The translations under genes were made by a program, and so were the position numbers. The notes beneath the pieces are model-generated. The model saw nothing but the letters and a program-made list of their open reading frames with translations. It was not told the DNA's origin and did no database searches. Positions 11,849 through 24,594 of a DNA stretch of 64,000 nucleotides are shown here, in pieces (positions within the stretch are counted from its first letter, which is position 1; each line of letters opens with the position of its first letter). The DNA lies in assembly GCA_001557505.1 (NCBI GenBank), contig LSAX01000003.1, forward strand, positions 1,488,001 to 1,552,000, written 5' to 3'. Source of the DNA: Reticulascus tulasneorum (Eukaryota; Ascomycota; Sordariomycetes; Glomerellales; Reticulascaceae).

Positions 11849-12772
11849 ATGGATATCAATAGGACTATCCATCGAACCGAAGGAGCGGGTGATGCCGAAC
11901 TGCCGCCTTCATATGGCAGACATCAGGAGGAATCAGTCCCTATAACATTGTCCTCGAGCCCTCCAGGTTTCTTGGGAATATTTTCTCTCGGGGATAATGG
12001 CCAAGAGCCGCCACGGCCGACAACCATCGCGTTGGCTCCGATCTCGTCTATCAGCTTGGCGACGACATTGACATCCGACGAGGAACCGCCAAAATACATC
12101 CCCCAGGATCCTGAAGATTGCAATTTCACCCTTCTTGCCCCGTTCATCCATTCGACCTCCAAATTCTCTGCGTTGACTCCGAGGTACCAGCTGTCTTCAC
12201 TCCTCACCAGCAGTACCGGGAAGCCGTACAGACTCCGCATTCGTCGCCTGAATTCTCGCGAAAGCCGTCGCATATCTTTGCCCACACCTGCCGGCAGTCT
12301 GAGCACCGTCGAATTCGATAACGAGAGGACGCTGTATTTGGCAGAGAATGTCAATGCTCTCTCCCCGCTTGGGATAAAGGAACCATCGGTCGAGATCCGA
12401 GGCTGCAAGGCCCGTACATTGCGGGGGCATATCCAGATGCAACTGGGTTCGAAGGTTCCAAAACTAGTGTGTAGATTCTGGCATATGACTCGGAATGAAG
12501 ACTATGATGCGCAGAGGGACGATAACGATTGGAGGAGGCTGAAGATTGGATTTCATCGGAAGCAAGAGTGGAATCGCAGTCTCCTGTTCGCTATTGAGGC
12601 AGCAGGATTCCTGTCCCGGCAGAACTATGAGTGGAAAGATGAGAGTGGCAAGATGTTAGCATCAGAGACCGGCGAACAGCTAGATATTGATCTGGCGGTT
12701 GACAGCCAGCTCAAAGATGCCTTGCTGGCTTGTTGGGCATCGAGGTGTTGGATATTGGGCGGGTTGCAGTGA
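11849..12772 (+). CDS. Conserved-looking fungal protein with two PPxY motifs, function unknown
   Basis: One uninterrupted frame of 307 residues. I do not recognise the family. The N-terminal 85 residues look disordered and carry two PPxY motifs (PPSY at 19-22 and PPKY near 80), the usual ligand of WW domains such as those of Rsp5/Nedd4 ubiquitin ligases. The rest looks folded: alternating hydrophobic strands, an Arg-rich stretch (RLRIRRLNSRESRR), and a C-terminal DLAVDSQLKDALLACWASRCW that resembles the last helix of tubby-like/DUF fungal proteins. Base use resembles the neighbouring genes and the frame is long, so it is probably real. A role in regulated trafficking or turnover is only suggested by the PPxY motifs. 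Confidence 0.65.
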   Translation: MDINRTIHRTEGAGDAELPPSYGRHQEESVPITLSSSPPGFLGIFSLGDNGQEPPRPTTIALAPISSISLATTLTSDEEPPKYIPQDPEDCNFTLLAPFIHSTSKFSALTPRYQLSSLLTSSTGKPYRLRIRRLNSRESRRISLPTPAGSLSTVEFDNERTLYLAENVNALSPLGIKEPSVEIRGCKARTLRGHIQMQLGSKVPKLVCRFWHMTRNEDYDAQRDDNDWRRLKIGFHRKQEWNRSLLFAIEAAGFLSRQNYEWKDESGKMLASETGEQLDIDLAVDSQLKDALLACWASRCWILGGLQ

Positions 12773-13055
12773 GTTCGACTCAACAGGACAACCACAAAGC
12801 CAATTGTGAAGATCTATAGTAGCTTCTTACGGAGTCGGCGACTCTTTCTCCAAGTTGTCAGAGAGCCTTCTTCTCTTGTAGTTATTGGGCGTAACACGGG
12901 GTCGAGAACAAGGCGACCAATGCAATGGGCTCTCGGGTCCCAGATATGCCTGATATGAATAGTTGAGTCTCTGTCTTTATTCAAGAACTGTATTTGCTTT
13001 CCATCGCTGCCGGAGTCAGCGAGATCCGTATTCATCAGTCAAGATCTTTCATCAA

Positions 13056-13496
13056 CTAGCCCCTCCCACCATTGTAGTCGGCGCCACCAGCCTTCCGCAA
13101 CCTCACGACAATATCCTTCTCGTCCAAATCCGACCGATCGCTCGCATTGACCTGTATGCTATGGTGCGCCAACACCCGCTTCACATCGCCGCTCTCAATG
13201 CTCACGCGCGCCTTTCTCATGACCTTCGTATATTCGCCGATCCACACCACCAAGGCGAACTTGACCCTCTTGCTCTCGGCGTCGTTGGCGTACTCGACTC
13301 GCACGTACGCGTATTGTACTTGGGTGTCATCGAGCTCGGAGGCCAGCTCCTCGATGCTTCCGGTGCCGGTCTTCGTCAGCGTCAGCTTGTTGCCCACGGC
13401 CGAGGCGTAGGATATCAGCAGCCAGTTCGTTTCGTCTTTGTCGGAGCGCACTGCCTCGTAAGCAGAAGCTATCTCGGGCGCGTCAAGGCCGGACAT
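13056..13496 (-). CDS. Coactosin-like actin-binding protein (ADF-H domain)
   Basis: 146 residues, one exon, consisting of a single ADF/cofilin homology domain. The sequence has the coactosin pattern throughout: WLLISYASAVGNKLTL near 25-40, QVQYAYVRVEYAND, FALVVWIGEYTKVMRKARVS, then the IQVNASDRSDL region and the tail GGADYNGGRG. Coactosins bind actin filaments and counter capping in the cytoplasm. The same frame is open upstream, but the ATG at 13496 begins the standard MSGLDAPEI start, so the rest is taken as 5' leader. Length is usual for fungal coactosin (about 145 residues). Confidence 0.92.
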   Translation of the reverse strand: MSGLDAPEIASAYEAVRSDKDETNWLLISYASAVGNKLTLTKTGTGSIEELASELDDTQVQYAYVRVEYANDAESKRVKFALVVWIGEYTKVMRKARVSIESGDVKRVLAHHSIQVNASDRSDLDEKDIVVRLRKAGGADYNGGRG

Positions 13497-15383
<1,887 letters not shown>

Positions 15384-17168
15384 CTTGATAGAACTGGACG
15401 TTATGCTCGAGACCTGGGCTGTATATGTTTGGGACTATGAGTGAGATGTGCAAGGCAAGAGGTTAAACGAACACTGCGATGGCAATCGAACACAACGGGG
15501 TCTGCGATGCCTACTTATATGTCTTGCCACGTTGTACAGGGACCACGCATCCGAGGGGTGTAGGCGCTAACCAAGGAGCGGCGGTGATACACTCCGTACC
15601 ACGAATGCAATCATGATTCTCAGCCCACGGTCCGACAAACTAAGATGGTTTACCACCCAGGCTCCAGCTCAACCTCCAAATATATGCAGGTGATGCACTT
15701 GCCGTCCAAACCCGAGCATCGGGGGGTTACACTACACACTGCAGCGCGGCGCCACCGAGTTCAGCCCTACCTTATCAATAGTAAACTAAGCAAAATATTC
15801 GTTTGGCAGCCACTCGTTGGGGAGGGTGGCTGGCTGGAACACCGGAAAGCAAGCTGAGAGGCACATTCCAAATCGATTGGCGATCTGGCTTTGAGATTGG
15901 AGCTTACGATGGGCTGCTCAAATCAATGACCAAAAAGGGTGGCATTCTGTCTTTCCAACAAGCGAGCGACCAAAAAAGAAGCCAAATGGCCTGCCTGAGT
16001 GCTTGTTGAATATGTAGTTGAATATCTGCAGTGCTTGTATTCATACTGTAATTGTGCTGTCTTTAACTGGCCCGCCCGCTCGCGAAAGCTCTCCTGTATC
16101 ATTTTGCTCACCATTAGCTGCTGTACGAAGCTTGGAATGTGGCTGAGACATCCTGTGAGGGGTTCAAGTGGCGAGCTGAGGAGCAGCGGGCAACTATTGG
16201 ACATTGGCATGAGGGGTTGCCTTTAGCGTTGTGATCCGTTCGGTGAACACTAGAATGATGGATGCCTACCTTCGGTCAAACACCTTGGTTTGCGAGGCTA
16301 CGAGGTTAATTCGCAAATGTCTGCAGCACGACGGCGCAGGGTCAGAACTCTAACCTTATGCCTATATGGTGGTTGTCTGGATCATGCGATTCTGCGAATG
16401 GGCGAGTTGCTTGTTCCCTTAACTTTGTGCCTCACGCTAATTAACTTCAGGCTTGCTGCAGGCAGCAAGCGCCCGCCCAGAACCACTGCATGATCTCGGC
16501 TTCTCCCGCCAGAGAGTGCCGTGTGATCCGGCAGACCTCCAGCAAACCAGAACTGGACAGCCTATTGGCCCACTCCTTCACGAGGCCTCGACATAATGCT
16601 AGCATACTGAGATGGCACGAAAAGACGGCATCAGCTGCCGGCATGCAGGCCGTAGGGCTTAGTAGCTGGTAAGCAAGAAACTTGTGGCTGCCTTGTTGCT
16701 GGTATCTTCCGTGGCGAGCCTTTGATCGAGAGGTACAGCTACCCCCTTGGAATGATAGCGCAATGCTCGGTCAGAATGCCGCATGGCGGAAAGACAGGAC
16801 ATCACCAAGGTAGGCAGATGCAGGAACATACTATGGGGATGATGTAGCTATTTCCAGCGTGAACAGTATAGCGTCGGTTCAGAGTCTGCGCAGAAAAGAT
16901 ATTGCCACAATCTTTGAAGTGTAAGATCACGACATTGCTCGTATGCACTCAACCTGAGTGACAGCTTCACAGCACCATTCTAAGATGCTCTGCTAGACCT
17001 TTTTTCAACACTCCCGAAACGGGCTGCACAAGTCGACGAATTATTGCTTGGTACCCACTGAGATAATCCACCCACGCGTGTTGAACTTCTACCGATATTA
17101 TGTTCCAACAAAGAAGCGCCGTATACCGCGTACACACAATAAAGAGTTCCCCTTGACGACGTTCATGC
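15384..17168. other. Long intergenic region, nothing recognised
   Basis: About 1.8 kb between the subtilase promoter and the 3' end of the ankyrin gene. Only short frames in all directions, with no domains, tRNA or clear repeats. Confidence 0.5.
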
Positions 17169-20114
17169 CTACGCCTTTACCTTTCCATCCCAGAGTATTA
17201 TACCGACCGACTCCTCCCATCCTCTCCCAGCAGCAATATCCATCACAGTCCTGCCAGCTTCGTCCTTTGCTTCAAGGTCCACGCCACCTGCCTCCACCAG
17301 CAATTTCAACACATTCGCATCACCGTTCTCCACTGCCTGCATAATGGCATTCCAGCCTCGGTACAGCTTGTTTGTGTCTGCCCCCTTTTCTAGGAGCATC
17401 TTGATGATCTCAACGTCGTCTCCGCGACATCTTCTCACAGCTTTGACCAATGGTAGGTGTTCGCCTGGGGCGTTGGGGTCCGCACCACCCTCCTCAAGCA
17501 AGAAGCGGGTAATCTCTGCGTTGTCCTCCCTGATCGCAGTCGTCAGTGGCGAGAACACGCCGGCATGTCGATCCTCCACGCTGACACCAGCTTTCAAGAG
17601 CAGCTTGATGCTCTCAAGTTGGTTCGCCACCACCGCCATCTCCATCAGTCCCTGAAATGCCCGCGGGTCTGCCACGGCAGGCAGAAGCTTCTTGAGAATT
17701 GCGGGTTGACGCACTGCCATGCACACCGGCCAGTCCTGGCCACGCACGTTCGGATCCGCACCGCGTGATAATAGCTCGTCAACGAAATCTACTCGGTTCT
17801 CACGGATCGCGGTTGTCAGCGCCGTGTGACCATCCGCAGACTTGTCGTTCGGGCTGACGCCTTGATCTAACAGCCACATGAGCGCCTCCATGTTGTTCAC
17901 CGCTACGGCCGTCTCAATGATTCCCTTGGGGCTGTTGAGATCCGAGCCAGCAGCGACAAGAAGAGGCAGGAAATGTGTCCGAAAATGGGTGACACATTTG
18001 AAGTTTGGGTATTCCGAGGCCATGAGATTTGGGTCAGCACCATTCTCTAGGAGCAGCTGGAAGATGTCCTGCCGATTGTCTCGGATTGCAGTACAAAGTG
18101 GAGTGTAAATTCCATCTTTCTTGGTATTGACGCCAACTCCGGAACTCAAGAGAACGCGAACGGACTCGATGTTGTTTATGCTAACAGCAAGCTCCATGAC
18201 GCCAGGCGTTTTCTTGCTATCTGCACCGTGGGCGAGGAGCAGTTTAAGACAACCGGAGTTGTACGTCGCAGGCCAGAGCATGTGTTTAGGACCAGGTAAG
18301 TTAGGATTTGCCCCATGATCTAGAAGAGCTGATACAAGATCTACTCGACCTGCCTGTATCGCTTCGAACAGTGCGGTCTTGCCCTCTCTGTTCTTTTCGT
18401 TTGGATCTGAGCCATATTGGAGCAGGATGTCAACCAGTCGCTTTGATATGTGTTTATTCATAGCGATGATCAGGACCGTGTTTCCATTCGTCATAATATG
18501 ATTCGGGTCTCCGCCATACGTCAACAGTATTTGGACAAAGTCTATTTTGTCGTCGACGACAGCTGCAGCAAGCGGCGATTCGAGATCGGGCCCCGAAGAG
18601 AGATTCGGGTCAGCTCCGTACTTTAGCAGCATCTTCGTACCTTCGAGCCAAGACACGTCTACGGCAGCGAAGAGTGGTGTAATCTCGTCCTTGTCTGGTG
18701 CGTTGGCATCGGCACCAAAGAGAAGCAACAAGCGGACACTCTCAACGTCGTGGCTTATAACAGCATCGACAAGGACGTGTGTGTCTGGACCTGTGTCTGG
18801 GGAGACCCCACGATCTAGAAGTTGCTCCACTAACTTGTGGTTCTTAGCTTGCACAGCAGAAGCGAGAGCGTTTGTAAGAGAGGGAGCGGCGGAAGTTAGA
18901 GAGTGTCTAGGAGTCCATCTAGGCATCGTCAAAGGGTCTGCCTTTAGACGCATAACCTTGATTGGAGCAGTCTCAGAGCTGCGCGTCTCGTGAAATAAAG
19001 TCTCTGTTTCGGTCGTGGCCCTGCTCTCTGAAGAAAGCCCCGGGGAGATTGCGCTATCATTATGCCTCGGTCCCAGCCTCCTGTCCGACAACCTGCTGGC
19101 AGGTTTAGAGCTTTCATGATCAGAAATTGTCGCATCATCACGCCCCATGCGCCTGTTCAAGACTCTGCTCGGTGGAGTAAAGTCATCATACCCAGATATT
19201 GTGGCGTCGTCTCCCCCGATTCTTCTGTCAGGGATTCTACTGGATGGGTGGCCAGTAAAATGGCCGCTTTCGGAGTGTGGGAGGCTCTTGTAGCTTCGAT
19301 TCGAAATGGATAAACGATGCTCTAGGTTAGGTATGGGACTGACATCTGGAAGAATGAAGGTAGAAGCCGAAACTTTCTCAGTCAGGGACGGTGCCGGTAC
19401 GTGCGGTACGGCTGCTGGAATCGAGGTATTGATTGGCCCAGAATCCGAGTTTCCAATGTGGGAGTGTCCCTCGAAGGACTTGGACTTTGCTATTCCACCT
19501 GGGGCTACGGGTTTGGTCTTCCGTATGCGATTCAGTGCAGCTGCGAGGCCGGCGTAACCAGTGCCAGCAGTGTCGTCCGTTTTAGATTCCCCAAGAGACC
19601 ACTGGAACACGAGCGCACTCATCCGCAGCGCATCCCTCGCTCTCTGCAACGAATCCCGCATCTTGTGAATTTCCTTGTCGGCAAACATCATGCGCCATCC
19701 GCGTTGCAGCCTGCCCATCGCGCCGCGCTTCTCGTACTCGAGGAACTCGAACATCATGTGGTCGAGAAGCTGAAAGTCGTCATTCGTCTGCCGGAACTTG
19801 ATGTCGAGCTCCTTGGTCATCTCCGGCGGAAAGTCATGGTGCGTGCGTTCTGCTTCGGCCAACCCAGCCTCAATGGACCAAAGGATACGGCAAATGTCCA
19901 GGAAGTCGCTGGCGAGGTCTCGGAAGCCATGAGGTTGATGCTTCACGTTTGTAAGGAAGTCGAGCATTCGAACCGAGATGTTGTTACCCAAGAGAGTCGC
20001 TCGCGTACAGAGTTCGAGAACCGATTCATTGGTCTTCTTGTATCGTGGCGCGGTCATCATGACAAGCTGCTGTTGCTCTTCGCAGGGAGTGCGGAGTTGC
20101 TCAAGGACGGACAA
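17169..20114 (-). CDS. Ankyrin-repeat protein with helical STAND-type N-terminal domain
   Basis: One uninterrupted 981-residue frame. Residues 1-180 are helical and heptad-rich (LELCTRATLLGNNISVRMLDFL ... REL-type helices) and resemble the fungal N-terminal domain found on NLR/STAND proteins. Residues 180-400 are low-complexity and rich in Ser/Arg, with repeated Arg-Gly-Asp-Asp-Ala-Thr-Ile-Ser words. From about 410 to 975 there are roughly sixteen ankyrin repeats with the usual LLxxGADPN turns and TPLxxAI starts. No NACHT or NB-ARC box lies between, so it is not a full NLR. Such proteins are cytoplasmic or nuclear scaffolds; partners are unknown. An in-frame Met at residue 19 is an alternative start. 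Confidence 0.85.
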   Translation of the reverse strand: MSVLEQLRTPCEEQQQLVMMTAPRYKKTNESVLELCTRATLLGNNISVRMLDFLTNVKHQPHGFRDLASDFLDICRILWSIEAGLAEAERTHHDFPPEMTKELDIKFRQTNDDFQLLDHMMFEFLEYEKRGAMGRLQRGWRMMFADKEIHKMRDSLQRARDALRMSALVFQWSLGESKTDDTAGTGYAGLAAALNRIRKTKPVAPGGIAKSKSFEGHSHIGNSDSGPINTSIPAAVPHVPAPSLTEKVSASTFILPDVSPIPNLEHRLSISNRSYKSLPHSESGHFTGHPSSRIPDRRIGGDDATISGYDDFTPPSRVLNRRMGRDDATISDHESSKPASRLSDRRLGPRHNDSAISPGLSSESRATTETETLFHETRSSETAPIKVMRLKADPLTMPRWTPRHSLTSAAPSLTNALASAVQAKNHKLVEQLLDRGVSPDTGPDTHVLVDAVISHDVESVRLLLLFGADANAPDKDEITPLFAAVDVSWLEGTKMLLKYGADPNLSSGPDLESPLAAAVVDDKIDFVQILLTYGGDPNHIMTNGNTVLIIAMNKHISKRLVDILLQYGSDPNEKNREGKTALFEAIQAGRVDLVSALLDHGANPNLPGPKHMLWPATYNSGCLKLLLAHGADSKKTPGVMELAVSINNIESVRVLLSSGVGVNTKKDGIYTPLCTAIRDNRQDIFQLLLENGADPNLMASEYPNFKCVTHFRTHFLPLLVAAGSDLNSPKGIIETAVAVNNMEALMWLLDQGVSPNDKSADGHTALTTAIRENRVDFVDELLSRGADPNVRGQDWPVCMAVRQPAILKKLLPAVADPRAFQGLMEMAVVANQLESIKLLLKAGVSVEDRHAGVFSPLTTAIREDNAEITRFLLEEGGADPNAPGEHLPLVKAVRRCRGDDVEIIKMLLEKGADTNKLYRGWNAIMQAVENGDANVLKLLVEAGGVDLEAKDEAGRTVMDIAAGRGWEESVGIILWDGKVKA

Positions 20115-20690
20115 CCAGTCTTCGTCACCAGACGTTCAACAAGATCTACCAGAAGCCAGAAATGCGTGATCTTGCAATAAGAAGCTTTCGACACGGCCGA
20201 ATGTATTTTTCTATTTTCTTCTAGGCAGTGGAAGACAATCTTGAGCTATGTTGATATGCGGCAGAATGCCAGGATCCTTGACATCGAGTCGCAGTTCAAA
20301 GTCCAGGACAGAACCAGCGACTTTCTAGTTCCAGTCGATCAAGCTCAGAAGCAGGTTTGCGAGTAATGCATCCATATCGAGGAAAGTGGCCATGTGCAGG
20401 TATATTAGAAGAAAAAAACTATTTACTGTCGGCTCTTGCACTAGGCATATCTAACCCAGGTCTAGCTCACGCTAGCTGGTCGCTTTGACATGAACTCCTG
20501 GCATCAGACCAAGGCTAGTCAGGCCCTAACACCACCCGTTGGTTCCCTTCGATATTAATATCACGAAGCTTATTATCACGGAAATATGTTTTCTTTTTCG
20601 CGAGTGTGACGTGCAGGAGATCCTGGTTGTGTGTGAAGCTGCGTAGGCGTGGCTCGGGTTCCGCTGTCGACCAAGATCACGAGCCAGGGA

Positions 20691-20766
20691 GCTGTCTCCA
20701 AGTGCTGTCTCAAGAGCTGTCTCCAAGAGCTGTCTCAAGAGCTGTCTCCAAGAGCTGTCTCCAAGA
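20691..20766. repeat. Six-copy minisatellite, 12-13-bp unit
   Basis: Six head-to-tail copies of GCTGTCTC(C)AAGA, the unit alternating between 12 and 13 bp by one C. No gene covers it. Confidence 0.85.
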
Positions 20767-22145
20767 GCCGACTATTTTGCGGCAATCCAACAAGAGCAAT
20801 TGGAATTTCCCGCGACCAGAAGTCAATCAATGTTAACATTGTGAAGCTAGTACAATAATTGGAGGCCATCGCTTAAGTGTCAAACGGTTTCGAATCCGGA
20901 TTGGTGACAAGCACAGGCATTTTGTGGAGGGAACTTCCCTGCCACCGAGAAGCTGGGAATGCAAGTGAGCAGTTCCCCGGTTTAGAGTGCCATTGGTTCG
21001 GATCGACAAGATGGAGTGCTGATAAACTACCAGGATGATGGTACGCAGCGGAACACGATCCCGTTCGTCAAATACATCCCATCTCCCTGGGATCTCCACA
21101 CTCGCTAGTCGCCATAATCATGCGCGCTCTGACTGTGATCCACACGCCTGTTGAGAAGTATGAGATGGCAGCAGCCCCATTTCTGCCCGACGGTGCCAAA
21201 AGATGCTGGCAGTCTGCCATCTCAACGGAGCTGGCGACAAACCCTCCCACCATCCCTAATCAAAAGTAATTTAGATATTTAAGTAGTTTTTCAAGGAATT
21301 GCTTTAGCGATTATGGTGGCGAACATAGCGCAGAAGATCAGAGAATTTGTATGAATTATTGTCATTCACTTGCATTCCGCCTAAAAATGCCTTCATCCCT
21401 AAAAAGCCACCCATAATTACGCTGTGCTACTACGCAGTACCGCCAGTTGCTAACTACCTAACCTATTGGCGTTTAGTCTGATTTAAAATAAGGAGACACC
21501 AAAGCAGACTGAGAACGCCACGGCGTCCCCGGTACCAACATCTTGGATCCCTCGATAGTTTGCGTGGCGTGCCTGGCTTCTTCACCAAGAAGGACCATGG
21601 ACGAGGTTTTCAGCGGCCTAGGCTTGAACCTGCTAACGCTGCAAACATGAATCTGTACATCTCCCCCAAAGTGGAGATTACAGCGTGTTCGCCCACATTT
21701 GGTTGACAGGGACTCATTTTAGGGGAGCAGCGCTGTCGGTAGTTCCGACCTGCAATCAGACCTTTTCCGTACCACTAAATTTATGAGCGGACCAATTTTG
21801 ATTAGCTTGTGATTAGATGTTCCTTTGTATTTGAGGTGTCGTAAGAAGTGTTCAGAGGGCCGCCAGAATGCTGCAGGTAAAGGGGACGGCGTATTGCAGA
21901 GTAAAATGCAGAGCAAGAGTCATGACCGCTACATATCAACTTCCTGTCATGAAACCTTGAATCCGGGGACCGACCGGCGGACCAGCCATTGCCTCGGCAA
22001 GTGGGTTGTTAAAAACAGTGCCGCTTGACTGGTGGGACGAAAAGGTGGCAGGCTCATCTTTTGCCAGTTGCGGGCAACTTTCCAATGGAAAGTTAGTGAA
22101 AGAAGTTTTTTCGAATGTTCTAATTATTGCTAGATACTCACAAAT

Positions 22146-22185
22146 ATATTCATCCCACTATTCTTATGAATAGTGGAATGAATAT
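22146..22185. repeat. Inverted repeat, 18-bp arms
   Basis: Arms 22146-22163 and 22168-22185 match at 17 of 18 positions around a 4-base loop (TTAT). No coding or RNA feature explains it. Confidence 0.8.
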
Positions 22186-22755
22186 CTTAATATTGTGCGA
22201 TACGTTCATTACAATATTCCCCTGGACAGCTCCTTGAATATCCAGATGACAAAGCGGCACTGTTTTTTTTGCGATCCTCTTGCTTGGACCATAATTTTGT
22301 GGAGAGTCGGCACTCGGAGGCCGGGCCAAACCGCGTTCAAATACGCCATCCCCATCAAATGTGGACAAACTGGCCAGTGTTTACAGTACGGTCTGGTTCG
22401 GGCTAATCCAAAGTCTGATAGGTAGCTGTGCTGCCATTCCTACCCCAATAAGCTAGTTCTCAGGTTGGTCTGACGTCTGCGTACGATGGACTGTGTCATT
22501 TATGCATTGGCGGGGGGTCTCTAGACCCGGGGCTCGTTACTTGGATAGCCAAATCCAGGTTGATTGCAAGTCTTGATTGGAGTGGCCCATACGGTATCGC
22601 GTCGGACACGACTCGTCCCGTACACCGAGGTTGAGTGACAGCTATAATATGAGATTCTAACCGCCGAGACTCAGCATCGACTCATAAAACTTATAAGAAT
22701 TGCCTGCTTTCGCCAATAAAGGGTTCTGGACAAATCTCATAAGCCGACCTGCACC

Positions 22756-23833
22756 ATGTCGAACGATCTAGGTGCTCAGGCGAGCTGGGAATCTGGAATG
22801 CTCGGATTCTTGCAGCGCCAACTACTTATATCACCTCCGCCTATCCCAATCACGCTCGACCTGGCGAATCGTATAGTAATCGTCACCGCTGGCAACAGCG
22901 GCATGGCCTTTGAAGCCTGCCGGGAGTTATTGAAACGAAATCCAACAAGGGTCATTATTACCGTACGCACAGAGAGTAAAGGAGATGCAGCAGCCGGGGC
23001 TCTACGTGCCGAGTTTCCGAAAGCTCATGTAGATTTCTGGATTCTCGACATGGAGTCCTACGACAGCATCCAAGTCTTTGTAAAGCGGTGCAAGGAACAG
23101 CTTTCTCGAATTGACGCCGTTATTCTCAGCGCTGGCACATTGCCGACGAAATTCCTACGCAATCAGACAACAGGCCACGAGGCCGCATTGCAGATCAACT
23201 ACTTGTCTACTGCATTGTTGACCTTGCTTCTGCTTCCAATGTTAAAAGAGAAGAAGCCCGCAGCAGAGCCTGCTCGACTAACGGTTGTCACCTCTGATAC
23301 TGCATACTGGTCCAACCTCAAGATGAACTGCGAAACCAATTCTGTATTCGCAGTATTGGATGAAGAGTCGTACTTCACGGGATCTCGCACTTATATGGAC
23401 TCGAAGCTCCTACAACAGCTCTTTATCTCAAAGGTTTCTCAATATGTCAATCCTGACCATGTTGTTGTCAACCTGTCCAACTCCGGCCTCACCAAAGGAA
23501 CAAATCTCGGAGATGTCTCCGCCGAGCCATTGTTCTACAAGCTTTTCAAGGAAGCCGTTGCTCGAAGGCTAGAAGTTGGCGCCAGGAGTTACCTCGATGC
23601 GGCCTTCATCAGGGGCAAAGAGAGTCACGGCAGTTACACGTCTGAAGGTACTATCAAACCGTAAGTAATTGCTCGTGAATGCCCTGTTCCCGATCATGTC
23701 ATCTGACAGCTGTAGGTGGCCGAAAATGATGTACACCCCGGAGGGCGAACAGATGAAGCAGCAGCTGTGGAAGGAGACAAGAGAGGAGCCTGGTTTCGCA
23801 GCCGCATGTGCAGCTGTTGAAGGCGGAGTATAA
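22756..23833 (+). CDS. Short-chain dehydrogenase/reductase
   Basis: Two exons, 22756-23660 and 23716-23833 (55-bp intron, GTAAGT...TAG), give 340 residues. It is an NAD(P)(H)-dependent Rossmann-fold oxidoreductase. The nucleotide loop is T44-A-G-N-S-G-M, followed by a helix and the NADP-type VRTESKG. The NAG-equivalent segment is LSAGTLP near 124-130, the active-site Ser is in VVTSDT (Ser180), and Tyr213 and Lys217 form YMDSK. The C-terminal exon supplies WPKMMYTPEGEQMKQQLW. The glycine motif differs from the usual TGGNxGxG at two positions. Such enzymes often sit in secondary-metabolite clusters, but none is seen here, so the substrate is open. Confidence 0.85.
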
Positions 23834-24594
23834 TCAGAGCAGATACCACAATCAACACAACAATTTTCCTAGCCCAGTCCAACTTATCTACCAGGACAGG
23901 TCATTTGCGGCGCGCTCCTAAATTACCTCAGCGCAGCTGATACTTCTGTTCGCATTTGACTCTACTAAGGTTGCCGACACAACCATGAGGTTCGGCGTCG
24001 GCAGGAACCTATGCTCACAATCTCTCCTCTTGGAGGGAATAGCGCATTCAACCGTGTGGAGATAAGCATCACTGCTGGCCGTCTCTTTGTGAACTTGCCG
24101 GTTGATCCCTGCTCTTCCCTTTGAAGCACCGAAAACTAGACTTGAGTCTTTCACACACACAAAATGCTAATTTGCAGGTGATTTGCCGATTTATTGGCCA
24201 AACAGGTCGAGCATTTAAATGACTGATCCTTCATGATGCGGAGTAAACAAGCCCCTGGCCATAACTTATTAACCTACTCTTGGCGTAAGCGCAGCCCCAT
24301 GGGTGCCCCCAGCTGTCCACAGCTGTGAGCGTAGGAGTGTCGTCATGTTTCTAAATACGGACATGGGAGGGGCACAGCTCCAACCTCCCAACCTCACCCC
24401 AGCTTACGCCTCTCATCAGGCAACCATATTCGAGCTGTTTCACTTGTCTTTGCTCTCTCATTGATTTGACCTCTTCTCAATTCTTAAACAACAGATGTTC
24501 AGCTCTGTATCCTTACTACCATCGACTTCAACGCTTCTCAGTTCGTGAATAACGGATTGCTAGGCTGTATCCCACTATCGCCATTAACTTCGCA
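23834..24594. other. Intergenic; 5' leader of the AAA gene with a direct duplication
   Basis: No gene recognised in 23834-24470. The last 120 bases hold a 61-bp imperfect tandem duplication, listed separately. Confidence 0.5.
24471..24592. repeat. 61-bp imperfect tandem duplication in a 5' leader
   Basis: 24471-24531 and 24532-24592 align end to end, sharing CTTCTCA, a CTGTAT block, ACTA(C/T)C and AACTTC words in the same spacing. It lies directly before the AAA ATPase start codon. Confidence 0.6.

Larger units (their letters stand above)
20115..22755. other. Long intergenic region with small repeats
   Basis: 2.6 kb without a supportable gene. It contains a 12-13-bp tandem repeat (20691-20766) and a near-perfect 18-bp inverted repeat (22146-22185), listed separately. 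The last 300 bases are the promoter of the dehydrogenase. Confidence 0.5.
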
